Shown in pieces: positions 15,690 through 24,562 of a DNA stretch of 34,562 nucleotides; positions within the stretch are counted from its first letter, which is position 1; each line of letters starts with the position of its first letter. The notes beneath the pieces are model-generated. The model was not told the origin of the DNA, searched no databases, and saw only the letters and a list, made by a program, of their open reading frames with translations. The DNA comes from Mariaggregatimicrobium sp964498785 (lineage in GTDB: Bacteria; Zhuqueibacterota; Zhuqueibacteria; Thermofontimicrobiales; Thiofontviventaceae), in the NCBI GenBank assembly GCA_964498785.1, contig CAZCJL010000070.1, positions 1-34,562 on the forward strand. The letters are read 5' to 3'. Both the position numbers and the translations under genes were made by a program.

Positions 15690-17039
15690 ATGAACCAACC
15701 TATAAAAAAGTTATCAATAAAAGAAAAAATCGGATACGGTCTTGGTGATACTGCTTCTAACCTCTACTTTCAAATGTTTGTGAATTTTCTGTTGTTTTTT
15801 TACACCGATGTGTTCGGAATTCCGGCTGCGGCTGCCGGTACCATGCTTATGGTATCACGATTTTGGGATGCTCTGAATGATCCGATGATGGGGATCATTG
15901 CTGATCGGACGAATACGAAATGGGGCAAATTTCGCCCGTATTTATTGTGGATGTCTGGCCCGCTGGCGGTAATCGGTGTTCTTACTTTTATTACTCCCAA
16001 TTTTAGTACGACGGGTAAAATAGTTTATGCTTACATAACATACACGCTTATTATGATGGCTTATACAGCCGTCAATATTCCATATTCCGCATTGATGGGT
16101 GTTCTGTCGCCAAACACCCAGGAAAGAACCAGTGTATCGACCTACCGTTTTGTTCTGGCATTTGTCGGAGCATTTATTGTACAGGGCTTAACATTGCCTC
16201 TGGTTCAATTTTTCGGCGGAGGTAATCAGGCTGTTGGTTTTCCATTTACAATGACAGTGTTTGGCGTGCTTGCGATTCTATTATTCTATGTAACCTTTGC
16301 AACGACTCGCGAGCGTGTTCAACCCCCAGCAACTCAAAATACAGCGCTAAAAGATGATTTAAAAGACTTGTTAGCCAACCGTCCGTGGATGATTTTACTG
16401 ATTATGGGTGTTTTTACATTAGGATATGTTATCGTCCGAAACGGGTCCATTATGTATTATTTCAAATATTATCTTGGCAATGAAAAATTGGCTTCACTTT
16501 TTATGGTGACCGGAACTGTGGCAGTGATTGCCGGTGTCGCTTGTACGCAATTTTTCGCAAGAAGATTTGGAAAAAAAAGATTCTATCTTGTGGTAATGAC
16601 GCTGACCTCAATTTTGACAATACTCTTCTATTTTATTCCCAAAGAAAATATCGTTCTGATATTTGCAGTTCATATCCTGCTTTCCTTTATTATGGCTCCG
16701 CAAGCGCCATTGCTCTGGGCGATGTATGCAGATACTGCTGATTATTCCCAATGGAAGAATAACAGACGAGCGACTGGCCTGGTGTTTTCCGCAGCGACCT
16801 TTGCTCAGAAATTTGGCATCGCATTTGGCGGTGGTTTGGCTGGCTGGCTTTTGGCGATGTTTGGATTTATCGCCAATACTCAACAGACGCCAGATACGCT
16901 AAATGGCATTCGCCTGATGATGAGTTTTATTCCGGCAATCGGGAGCATTATTGCAACAGTTGCCGCGCTATTCTATGAACTTGATGATAAAACGATGGAA
17001 AAAATCGAACTGGATCTTCTGGCAAGAAGTACAGATTAG
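15690..17039 (+). CDS. GPH-family (MelB-like) glycoside:cation symporter
   Basis: 449 residues with about 12 hydrophobic helices. The N-terminus KEKIGYGLGDTASNLYFQMF and the following FFYTDVFGIPAAAAGTMLMVSRFWDALNDPMMGIIADRT carry the conserved Asp residues (WDALNDP, first cytoplasmic loop NTKWGKFRPYLLW) of the glycoside-pentoside-hexuronide cation symporters. It moves a sugar or short glycoside across the inner membrane with Na+ or H+. It opens a tight operon: 40 bp to the GH3 gene, 25 bp to the next glycosidase, then a 1-nt overlap with the cytosolic phosphorylase. This context suggests it brings beta-1,3-gluco-oligosaccharides or glucose into the cytosol (inference). Confidence 0.92.
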   Translation: MNQPIKKLSIKEKIGYGLGDTASNLYFQMFVNFLLFFYTDVFGIPAAAAGTMLMVSRFWDALNDPMMGIIADRTNTKWGKFRPYLLWMSGPLAVIGVLTFITPNFSTTGKIVYAYITYTLIMMAYTAVNIPYSALMGVLSPNTQERTSVSTYRFVLAFVGAFIVQGLTLPLVQFFGGGNQAVGFPFTMTVFGVLAILLFYVTFATTRERVQPPATQNTALKDDLKDLLANRPWMILLIMGVFTLGYVIVRNGSIMYYFKYYLGNEKLASLFMVTGTVAVIAGVACTQFFARRFGKKRFYLVVMTLTSILTILFYFIPKENIVLIFAVHILLSFIMAPQAPLLWAMYADTADYSQWKNNRRATGLVFSAATFAQKFGIAFGGGLAGWLLAMFGFIANTQQTPDTLNGIRLMMSFIPAIGSIIATVAALFYELDDKTMEKIELDLLARSTD

Positions 17040-17079
17040 ATTTCTCCTGCAAGAAGTATAAAGAAAACAGGAGTGATAG

Positions 17080-19323
17080 ATGTTGAAAACCTTCTATTTG
17101 CTAATAATTTTATCGTTCATAAATTTGAGTTTTGTTATGCCGCGCGATTCCAGGGAAATTGAACAAAAAATTGATCAACTCATTGAGCAGATGAGCTTAC
17201 AGGAAAAGTTCGGGCAAATGAACCAGCGACATGGCGCTCGGGGGCGCGAAGACGCTGTCAGAAATGGCGGTATCGGCTCGATATTGAATGAAGTGGAACC
17301 ACAGGCGATCAGCGCGATTCAACGAATTGCTGTCGAAGATAGTCGGCTTGGTATTCCCCTTCTGTTCGGCAGAGACGTTATTCATGGATTTCGGACTATT
17401 TTTCCCATTCCGCTGGGATTAGCCGCTACCTGGAACCCGGAATTAATTCAACAAGGCGCGCGCGTCGCGGCTGTTGAAGCGGCTTCTGTCGGGATTCGCT
17501 GGACATTTGCGCCAATGATGGATATTTCGCATGATCCACGCTGGGGACGAATCGCTGAATGTTTTGGAGAAGATCCCTACTTGACAACTGTGTTTGCGGT
17601 GTCCATGGTCAATGGTTTCCAAACCGATGATCTGTCGCAGCCTGATGCTCTTGCCGCATGTGCCAAACATTTTGTCGGATACGGTGCAGTGGAAGGCGGC
17701 CGGGACTATAATTCGGTGTTCATTCCGGAGCAGTTATTGCGGGATGTTTATCTCAGACCTTTTAAAGCCTGTGTCGAGGCCAATATCGCGACGTTGATGC
17801 CGGCGTTTAACGATCTTAACGGTATTCCGGCGTCAGGAAGTTCCTTTTTGCTGAAACGTGTTTTGCGCAATGAATGGGATTTTCAGGGATTGGTGGTCAG
17901 CGACTGGGGCAGCATTGATCAGATGATACCGCACGGATTTTGTGCAAATTCCCGGGATGCGGCAGAAAAAGCCGTGTTAGCTGGTATCGATATGGAAATG
18001 GCAACACAAGCATATCAAAACCATTTACCTGAATTGATCGATGACGGAAGAGTCGATATGCAAACAATCGACCAGGCAGTACGCAATATTCTACGCGTTA
18101 AATTTCAATTAGGACTTTTTGATCACCCATACACCGATCACTCAAAATTTCCGCCGCTTGCAAATGATCAGCATTTGAAACTCGCTAAACAGACGGCTCT
18201 GCAAAGTGTTGTGCTGCTAAAAAATAAGAATCAAATTCTACCTCTGAAACAAGATTTACAGGATATCGCTGTGATTGGCCCGTTGGCAGATGATCCGTTT
18301 GAACAGTTGGGAACCTGGACGTTTGATAAAAATATCGATGATACGCAAACGCCGCTCGCAGCGCTTCGTGAGTTTTTTAGTGCTAGCGCGGAATTACATT
18401 ACATTAAAGCTCTGGAAACAACCCGCTCGAAAGATCAGCAGCATTTCAACGAGGCTATGGATGCTGCTCAGAAATCGGATGTTGTGCTACTCTTTTTAGG
18501 TGAAGAAGCAATCATAACTGGTGAAGCACATTGTCGTGCAAATATTGATTTACCCGGCGCGCAGGAACAGCTCGTTGAAACACTGGCGCACAGCGGAAAG
18601 CCGCTTGTGCTTGTTATTATGGCGGGGCGTCCACTGACACTGGGAAACATTCTTGATAAGGGAGACGCCATTCTTTTCGCCTTTCATCCGGGAACAATGG
18701 GCGGACCGGCAATCGTTGATCTGTTATTTGGTGTGGAGTCTCCATCCGGAAAACTGCCTGTCACTTTTCCCAAAGTGGTGGGGCAAATTCCTTTTTATTA
18801 CAATCATAAAAATACCGGCAGACCGCCGCATGAGGATAGTTACGTTCATATCGACGATATTCCGGTACGCGCATTTCAAACATCGCTGGGCAACGAATCG
18901 CATTACATTGACGCCGGTTTCAAACCACAGTTTCAGTTTGGCTTCGGTTTGTCCTATACTGAATTCGAATATTCTGATTTAAAATTATCTGCAACTCATA
19001 TCCAAAATCACGGATCGATCAAGATTTCAGCAAAAATAACCAATACCGGCAAAATGGAAGCAGATGAAATCGTGCAGCTTTACATCCGTGATTTGGTAGC
19101 AAGCATCACTCGTCCGGTGCGGGAATTGAAGGGGTTTAAGCGTGTCCGAATAAAACCGGGACAGTCAAAGGTAGTGGAATTTATTCTCAATACAACTGAT
19201 TTGGCTTTTTGCAATCAGAAAATGGAATTCGTCACCGAACCGGGAAAATTTCATGTGTGGATTGCTTCGGATTCGGAGAGTGGCTTGCAGGGTGAATTTG
19301 AGATTATTGATAATCGTGATTGA
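17080..19323 (+). CDS. bglX: BglX-type GH3 beta-glucosidase, periplasmic
   Basis: 747 residues, close to E. coli BglX in length and block order. Signal peptide about 1-19 (ending FVMP). The GH3 N-terminal TIM barrel has MMDISHDPRWGR, KHFVGYGAVEGGRDYN and the nucleophile D275 in VVSDWGS. The GH3 C-terminal domain contributes the likely acid/base E482 in ITGEAHCRANIDLPG. A fibronectin-III-like domain (about 640-747) ends RPVRELKGFKRV and EPGKFHVWIASDS. It removes terminal beta-linked glucose from oligosaccharides in the periplasm. AGGAG stands 6 nt before the ATG. In this locus the substrate is most likely beta-1,3-gluco-oligosaccharides, but GH3 specificity cannot be read from the motifs. Confidence 0.93.
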   Translation: MLKTFYLLIILSFINLSFVMPRDSREIEQKIDQLIEQMSLQEKFGQMNQRHGARGREDAVRNGGIGSILNEVEPQAISAIQRIAVEDSRLGIPLLFGRDVIHGFRTIFPIPLGLAATWNPELIQQGARVAAVEAASVGIRWTFAPMMDISHDPRWGRIAECFGEDPYLTTVFAVSMVNGFQTDDLSQPDALAACAKHFVGYGAVEGGRDYNSVFIPEQLLRDVYLRPFKACVEANIATLMPAFNDLNGIPASGSSFLLKRVLRNEWDFQGLVVSDWGSIDQMIPHGFCANSRDAAEKAVLAGIDMEMATQAYQNHLPELIDDGRVDMQTIDQAVRNILRVKFQLGLFDHPYTDHSKFPPLANDQHLKLAKQTALQSVVLLKNKNQILPLKQDLQDIAVIGPLADDPFEQLGTWTFDKNIDDTQTPLAALREFFSASAELHYIKALETTRSKDQQHFNEAMDAAQKSDVVLLFLGEEAIITGEAHCRANIDLPGAQEQLVETLAHSGKPLVLVIMAGRPLTLGNILDKGDAILFAFHPGTMGGPAIVDLLFGVESPSGKLPVTFPKVVGQIPFYYNHKNTGRPPHEDSYVHIDDIPVRAFQTSLGNESHYIDAGFKPQFQFGFGLSYTEFEYSDLKLSATHIQNHGSIKISAKITNTGKMEADEIVQLYIRDLVASITRPVRELKGFKRVRIKPGQSKVVEFILNTTDLAFCNQKMEFVTEPGKFHVWIASDSESGLQGEFEIIDNRD

Positions 19324-19348
19324 TAACTGTTTTTAAGGAATTAAAACC

Positions 19349-20644
19349 ATGTTTCAGCGAAAAGCGATAATTTTATTCTTTTTCGGCGTCATTCTTTCAT
19401 GCAATGCACCCAAAACGCAAAAAGTAGAAATCAAAAAAACAGACGCTGGTCACCAACTTTTTCGCAATGAAGAACCCTACTATATCCGGGGCGCCGGAAT
19501 TGAAGCGCATTACGATATGCTGGCGGAATACGGCGGAAATTCGATCCGCACCTGGGGAATTAATCAATGGGAAGAAGCGTTCAGGAAAGCGGAGAAATAC
19601 GGTTTTACCGTATGTGCCGGGATGTGGCTCGACCAGGAACAACAGGGTTTTGATTACAACGACGTTGAAGCGGTAAATAGACAGTTCGAGAAATTTAAAG
19701 AACCAATCCGTAAATATAAAGATCATCCGGCGTTATTAATGTGGGGCATTGGCAACGAGCTTGACCTGAATTACACCAATATAAATGTGTGGAACGCGGT
19801 GGAACAGGTTGCACGGTTCATCCACGAAGTTGATGGCAACCATCCGACCATGACAGCAACCGCATTTATCGAAAAAGAAGAAGTTGAGCTCATTCAACAA
19901 CGCTGCCCACATATCGATATCTTAGGCGTGAATGCGTATGCCGGTCTGCCGGTGCTTTCTGAATTTTTGAAAAATTTTGGCTGGACAAAACCTTATGTTT
20001 TGGGCGAATGGGGAACGTTTGGTCATTGGGAAGTTGGCACAACATTATGGAATGAACCGATCGAATTTACAAGCAGCGAGAAAGCCGCATTATATCTAAA
20101 CGAATATCAAAACCACATTATCACCGATCCGAACTGTGTGGGCGCGTATGTGTTTTTCTGGGGAGCGAAGCAGGAACGAACGCCAACATGGTACAGCTTG
20201 TTTCTGCCTGATGGCGCCAAAACCGAGTCCGTTGATGTATTGCATTATTTATGGAAGGAACATTGGCCTGCAAACAGAGCGCCTTTTTTGGATTCGTTAC
20301 GAATTGATGGGATGAGTGCCCATTCAAGTGTGACATTTGCTCCGAATACACCCCATAGAGCCGACGTTTGGACAACAGACCCTGAAGACGATTCTTTAAA
20401 AATCGTCTGGGAAATTCTTCATGAAACAACAGATAAACGAACCGGTGGCGAAGAAGAACAAAAACCACCGGCGGTTAACGGATTGGTTATTCAGCATCAA
20501 GCAAATACGCTTACATTTCGGGCGCCAGGCGGCGAAGGACCGTATCGGCTTTTTGTTTATGTATATGACCTGAACGGAGGGGCAGCACACGCCAATATCC
20601 CCTTTTATGTGAAAGCAGATCAAAAAAATCAGGACTTAGATTAA
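19349..20644 (+). CDS. Clan GH-A glycosidase lipoprotein (GH2-barrel-like, possible GH158)
   Basis: 431 residues. The N-terminus FFFGVILSCNAPK has a lipobox (ILSC), so the protein should be a membrane-anchored lipoprotein. The TIM barrel (about 30-300) shows RGAGIEAHYDMLAEYGGNSI, then RTWGINQWEEAF, the acid/base in WGIGNELDLN (E137) and the nucleophile in VLGEWGTFG (E220). Asn-Glu on strand 4 and Glu on strand 7 are the clan GH-A pattern. A small Ig-like domain (about 305-425) follows. It is usually annotated as a GH2 TIM-barrel protein. The short single-barrel form in a GH16/GH3 context also fits GH158, an endo-beta-1,3-glucanase family known from gut Bacteroides, and this assignment is inference. 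The stop overlaps the next ATG by one nucleotide (TAATG). Confidence 0.82.
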   Translation: MFQRKAIILFFFGVILSCNAPKTQKVEIKKTDAGHQLFRNEEPYYIRGAGIEAHYDMLAEYGGNSIRTWGINQWEEAFRKAEKYGFTVCAGMWLDQEQQGFDYNDVEAVNRQFEKFKEPIRKYKDHPALLMWGIGNELDLNYTNINVWNAVEQVARFIHEVDGNHPTMTATAFIEKEEVELIQQRCPHIDILGVNAYAGLPVLSEFLKNFGWTKPYVLGEWGTFGHWEVGTTLWNEPIEFTSSEKAALYLNEYQNHIITDPNCVGAYVFFWGAKQERTPTWYSLFLPDGAKTESVDVLHYLWKEHWPANRAPFLDSLRIDGMSAHSSVTFAPNTPHRADVWTTDPEDDSLKIVWEILHETTDKRTGGEEEQKPPAVNGLVIQHQANTLTFRAPGGEGPYRLFVYVYDLNGGAAHANIPFYVKADQKNQDLD

Positions 20645-23600
20645 TGGAACCAAAAACCATTTATATCGGGCATGGCGCATTCCAAAAAGCGCCCAAAACT
20701 GTGCAAGGTAGCATTGTCACAATCGGCAATGACAACTATTATAAAATTTCCAATTACGATATAATGCCGCCGTTTTTTATGAACATTGTCAGCGACTCCG
20801 ATCTGTGGATGTTTATCTCCAGCAACGGAGCATTAACAGCAGGACGCCGTAATCCGGATAATGCGCTATTCCCATATTACACTGATGACCGCATCCATGA
20901 TTCGCAGGAAAATACCGGCAGCAAGACCATTGTGTTTGTGAGCAAAAACGGGAAAACGTTTTTATGGGAACCGTTTTCATTAAAATATCAGGGAATTTAT
21001 CAAATCGAAAGAAATATTTATAAAAATATCGTCAGTAACCAGGTGATATTTGAGGAAGTAAATTTTGATTTAAACGTCAGTTTTCTATACGCATGGCTTA
21101 ATTGCGACAAATTTGGTTTTATCAAAAAAACACGGATTATCAATAATGGTACGACGTCTGTCGCTATCAATATTGTCGATGGTATTCAGAACATTTTACC
21201 TGCTGGTGTGGATCGAAAATTTCAGTTGGAATACAGCACATTGTTGGATGGTTACAAAAAAAGCGAACTACAGGCTGATATTGGGTTGGGATTATACACG
21301 CTCAGTTCAATTCCCACTGATAAAGCAGAGCCCAGTGAATCGCTGAAAGCGACGACTGTCTGGTCTGCCGGATTGGCAAATGCCAATATTTTGTTATCAA
21401 CCACCCAATTGGATTCATTCAGGAACGGCGATTTACTCGCGCAGGAAACAGATATTCGGGCTGCACGGGGCGCTTACTTGTTACATACTGAGTTTGATCT
21501 GGCGACCCGCGATGAAAAAATCTGGTATATCGCGGCAGACTTAAACAAGGATCAGACTGAAGTCGTTAACCTGTCGCAGATGTTATATTCAACCCAAAAT
21601 ATAACGCATCATATTGAAAAAGAAGTGGCGAAGGATACCGAACAATTGAAGTTAAAAGTCGCACAGGCAGATGGCAATCAACTGACAGCAGATTCATTAA
21701 ATATATTCAGGCACTGTTCCAATACGTTATTCAATATCATGCGCGGCGGTATTTTTGATGATAATTATTTGATCGATAAAAACGATTTTCTGGATTTTAT
21801 TCAAAAAGCGAATAAACATGTGGCTGAAAAGTTTTCCCCATTATTTAACAAACTGGAAGATCAGTTCAATTTTCAAGACTTAATGAAACGCATTTCTTCA
21901 TCTGATCCTGATTTTGAAAAACTCTGCCACGAGTATTTACCGTTAACATTTAGTCGTCGGCATGGCGATCCCAGCCGACCGTGGAATCAATTTTCAATTG
22001 ATGTTAAAGATGAACAGGGAGAAAAAGTGCTCAATTACCAGGGAAACTGGCGGGATATTTTTCAGAACTGGGAAGCGCTGGCAATGTCATTTCCCGAATA
22101 TATTGAAAACATGATCACCAAATTTGTCAATGCCTCTACTGCGGATGGCTACAATCCATACCGGGTAATTCGTGACGGTTTCGACTGGGAAGTGCTGGAT
22201 CCGGAGGATGCATGGTCTTACATTGGTTACTGGGGCGATCATCAAACCGTGTATTTGCTTAAGTTGTTGGAATTATCAGCAAAATATCACCCCGGAAAAA
22301 TTCAATCATTGTTGAACAAAGAAATTTTTTCCTATGCCAATGTTCCATACAAGATAAAATCATATCAGGATATTGTTCATGACCCGTATAACACAATTGA
22401 TTTTGATTTTGATTTGAATACTCTCATTGAAAGGCGAGTTTCAAAAATTGGCGCCGACGGAAAGTTCATCCTTGATAAGCATGATCAGATTTATTATGTG
22501 AACTTGACTGAAAAGCTGCTTGTTCCGATGTTAGCAAAATTTTCCAATTTCATTCCTGAAGCCGGAATATGGATGAACACCCAGCGCCCGGAATGGAATG
22601 ATGCAAATAACGCGCTGGTGGGGAATGGTGCATCCATGGTGACGCTGTATTACTTACGACGATTTGTTGTTTTTTGTCTGGATCTGTTCAATGATGTATC
22701 AACGGAACATATCGACATATCAGAAGAAGTTTTTGAATTGTTTGTTAATATCAGCAACGGTTTTAGAAATTTTGAGGACGTGCTAAATGATAAGATTTCG
22801 GATCATGATCGAAAACGAATTTTAGACCACTTTGGTGAGGCTGGCAGTAACCATCGGATGAAGATTTATACGCAGGGTTTTACTGGCGTCAAAAAATCTC
22901 TTACCTTTGCCGAATTGGTTTCATTTTTAGAAATTGCCTTGAAATATATGGATCATTCAATAAAAGCAAACAAGCGCGATGATGATTTGTACCATACGTA
23001 TAATTTAATAAAAATCACTGAACAGAATGATGTTTCTATTCGCCACCTCTACGAAATGTTGGAAGGTCAGGTTGCTGTGCTCAGTTCCGGTTATCTGTCG
23101 TATGAAGATTCGATTATTTTGCTAAATTCGCTCAGAAAGAGCGCACTCTACCGAGAAGATCAGGCAAGCTACCTCCTGTATCCGAACCGCGAACTCACCC
23201 GTTTTGTTGCTAAAAACACTATTCCGAAAGAATTGGCGCTGCAATCTCCTTTTTTAAATAAGCTGCTTGCGGAAGGAAAAAACAGCATTTTCAGGCAGGA
23301 TATTCAGGGGAATGTTTATTTTAACGCGGATTTCAGAAATACGCGCTTATTAAAACAAGCGCTGATGGATCTAAAAAAAGATCGTTCCGATTTGGACAAC
23401 GATGATGTACGAAGCGTCCTGGATGTCTATGAAAAAGTATTTGATCATCAATCCTTTACCGGGCGTTCCGGCACTTTTTACAAATATGAAGGGCTCGGCA
23501 GCATTTACTGGCACATGGTTTCCAAATTGTTGCTTGCTGTTCAGGATGTCTGTTTTCGCGCTGTTGATTCAAACGTGAATCACTCATTTCTTAATAAATT

Positions 23601-24096
23601 GCGGTCTAATTATTATGAGATACGAGCAGGAATCGGCAGCCATAAAAATCCCGAGTTGTATGGCGCGTTTCCCACTGATCCGTATTCTCATACGCCCGGC
23701 AATAGTGGCGTTCAACAGCCGGGAATGACGGGACAGGTGAAAGAAGATTTTATTTCAAGATTCGGTGAATTAGGTGTTCGTGTTAACAGCGGAAAAATAG
23801 AATTTAATACCGCGTTGTTAAATAAAAATGAATTCCTGACCAAATCACAGGTATTCAAGTATTATGATGTGGATGGCGCCCCAAAAACACTGATGTTAAA
23901 TCCGGGAATGCTTTGCTTTACGATTTGTCAGATTCCGGTGATTTACATTTTAGCTGATAACCAAAAAATAATCGTTACCAGGAAAAATGGCACAGAAAAA
24001 GAAATTAATGGGCTCAATTTAGGAGCATCATTAAGCAATGCTATTTTCCAGCGTGATGGCAGGATATGGAAAATTCAGGTGCTGGTTGATATGTAG
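20644..24096 (+). CDS. Large cytosolic GH94-like phosphorylase, candidate GH149/GH161 beta-1,3-glucan phosphorylase
   Basis: 1150 residues without a signal peptide or membrane segment, so cytosolic. The N-terminal half has beta-sandwich-like features: MPPFFMNIVSDSDLWMFISS, NPDNALFPYYTDDRI, and KTFLWEPFS. The central helical barrel has RVIRDGFDWEVLDPEDAWSY then GYWGDHQTVYLLKLLELS and RPEWNDANNALVG. In the GH94 superfamily the catalytic acid is the Asp of a W-N-D motif, here D653. Size, cytosolic location and neighbours (GH3, GH16, GH55, GPH transporter) fit the GH149 and GH161 families, which phosphorolyse beta-1,3-oligoglucans to glucose-1-phosphate. Which of the two cannot be settled by eye. 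Translational coupling to the upstream glycosidase (TAATG) is seen. The reaction is inferred from family resemblance, not shown. Confidence 0.72.
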   Translation: MEPKTIYIGHGAFQKAPKTVQGSIVTIGNDNYYKISNYDIMPPFFMNIVSDSDLWMFISSNGALTAGRRNPDNALFPYYTDDRIHDSQENTGSKTIVFVSKNGKTFLWEPFSLKYQGIYQIERNIYKNIVSNQVIFEEVNFDLNVSFLYAWLNCDKFGFIKKTRIINNGTTSVAINIVDGIQNILPAGVDRKFQLEYSTLLDGYKKSELQADIGLGLYTLSSIPTDKAEPSESLKATTVWSAGLANANILLSTTQLDSFRNGDLLAQETDIRAARGAYLLHTEFDLATRDEKIWYIAADLNKDQTEVVNLSQMLYSTQNITHHIEKEVAKDTEQLKLKVAQADGNQLTADSLNIFRHCSNTLFNIMRGGIFDDNYLIDKNDFLDFIQKANKHVAEKFSPLFNKLEDQFNFQDLMKRISSSDPDFEKLCHEYLPLTFSRRHGDPSRPWNQFSIDVKDEQGEKVLNYQGNWRDIFQNWEALAMSFPEYIENMITKFVNASTADGYNPYRVIRDGFDWEVLDPEDAWSYIGYWGDHQTVYLLKLLELSAKYHPGKIQSLLNKEIFSYANVPYKIKSYQDIVHDPYNTIDFDFDLNTLIERRVSKIGADGKFILDKHDQIYYVNLTEKLLVPMLAKFSNFIPEAGIWMNTQRPEWNDANNALVGNGASMVTLYYLRRFVVFCLDLFNDVSTEHIDISEEVFELFVNISNGFRNFEDVLNDKISDHDRKRILDHFGEAGSNHRMKIYTQGFTGVKKSLTFAELVSFLEIALKYMDHSIKANKRDDDLYHTYNLIKITEQNDVSIRHLYEMLEGQVAVLSSGYLSYEDSIILLNSLRKSALYREDQASYLLYPNRELTRFVAKNTIPKELALQSPFLNKLLAEGKNSIFRQDIQGNVYFNADFRNTRLLKQALMDLKKDRSDLDNDDVRSVLDVYEKVFDHQSFTGRSGTFYKYEGLGSIYWHMVSKLLLAVQDVCFRAVDSNVNHSFLNKLRSNYYEIRAGIGSHKNPELYGAFPTDPYSHTPGNSGVQQPGMTGQVKEDFISRFGELGVRVNSGKIEFNTALLNKNEFLTKSQVFKYYDVDGAPKTLMLNPGMLCFTICQIPVIYILADNQKIIVTRKNGTEKEINGLNLGASLSNAIFQRDGRIWKIQVLVDM

Positions 24097-24231
24097 AGTG
24101 AATAGCACACAGACGATCCGCCATAAAAATCGGCGGACGTTCCGCATGTAATGCACGAATGTGTACGGATTTACAAGAATTGAATTAGATGTAACTCGTA
24201 ATTAAATAATAGTTTCGAATTAGACAGCACA

Positions 24232-24349
24232 GGGGCTGTATCAAAAGTCATTTTTGGGTGTCATTCCTGCGGATGCAGGAATCTCCTAACTTTTTGATGA
24301 TTAGGAGATTCCGGGACAAGCCCGGAATGACATCTTAAGAGAAAATCAG
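24232..24349. repeat. Second copy of the 135-bp REP/MITE-like element, right end lost
   Basis: The left terminus GGGGCTGTATCAAAAGTC matches 7400-7417 with one change. The ATTCCTGC-GGAT-GCAGGAAT hairpin (24263-24282), a perfect 10-bp AATCTCCTAA/TTAGGAGATT stem and CCGGG-ACAAG-CCCGG are all intact. The stems are better preserved than at 7400-7534. After GAAAATCAG the match stops, where the next repeat begins. Confidence 0.8.
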
Positions 24350-24351
24350 GC

Positions 24352-24457
24352 CTGTCCAAAAACTTTGGTATCGTTGGAAAAATCCTTGCGAAGGTTTCGT
24401 AATAACACAGTTTGTCCCGTTTTGAAAACCTTTGCAAGGGTAGTAGTTCCTGGACAG
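24352..24457. repeat. CTGTCCA-ended hairpin element (106 bp)
   Basis: The ends CTGTCCAAAAACT (24352) and AGTTCCTGGACAG (24457) are imperfect inverted repeats. Inner arms CCTTGCGAAGGTTT (about 24383-24398) and AAACCTTTGCAAGG (about 24426-24439) pair at 13 of 14 positions, so the whole unit can fold into one long hairpin. Fragments of the same family lie at 2843-2860, about 3139-3153 and 14956-14984. Confidence 0.7.
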
Positions 24458-24550
24458 CTTGTGAAGTCGATGCACTTCATAATAAACAATCAATGAATTA
24501 TTTTTATCTTAGAATTTTAGGATGTAAAAAAAATAGTAAAACAAATAAAC

Positions 24551-24556
24551 AGGAGG
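24551..24556 (+). promoter_or_regulatory. Strong Shine-Dalgarno AGGAGG of the TonB receptor
   Basis: A perfect AGGAGG stands 6 nt before the ATG at 24563, which fixes the start. Such an anti-16S match is informative about the lineage because Bacteroidota generally do not use it. Confidence 0.8.
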
Positions 24557-24562
24557 AGAGAA

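Larger units (their letters stand above)
24097..24562. other. 466-bp gap with two abutting repeat elements and the TonB-receptor leader
   Basis: No gene. Just past the phosphorylase stop is a weak GC hairpin (TCCGCC 24117-24122 / GGCGGA 24132-24137) without a T tract. A left-intact copy of the 135-bp element (24232-24349) runs directly into a CTGTCCA-ended element (24352-24457). The remaining 105 bp to the receptor start are AT-rich and should hold its promoter. Confidence 0.75.

Noticed and set aside
24117..24137. Possible terminator after the phosphorylase gene
   Set aside because: Only a 6-bp stem with no T tract; an overlapping alternative hairpin exists. Not called.
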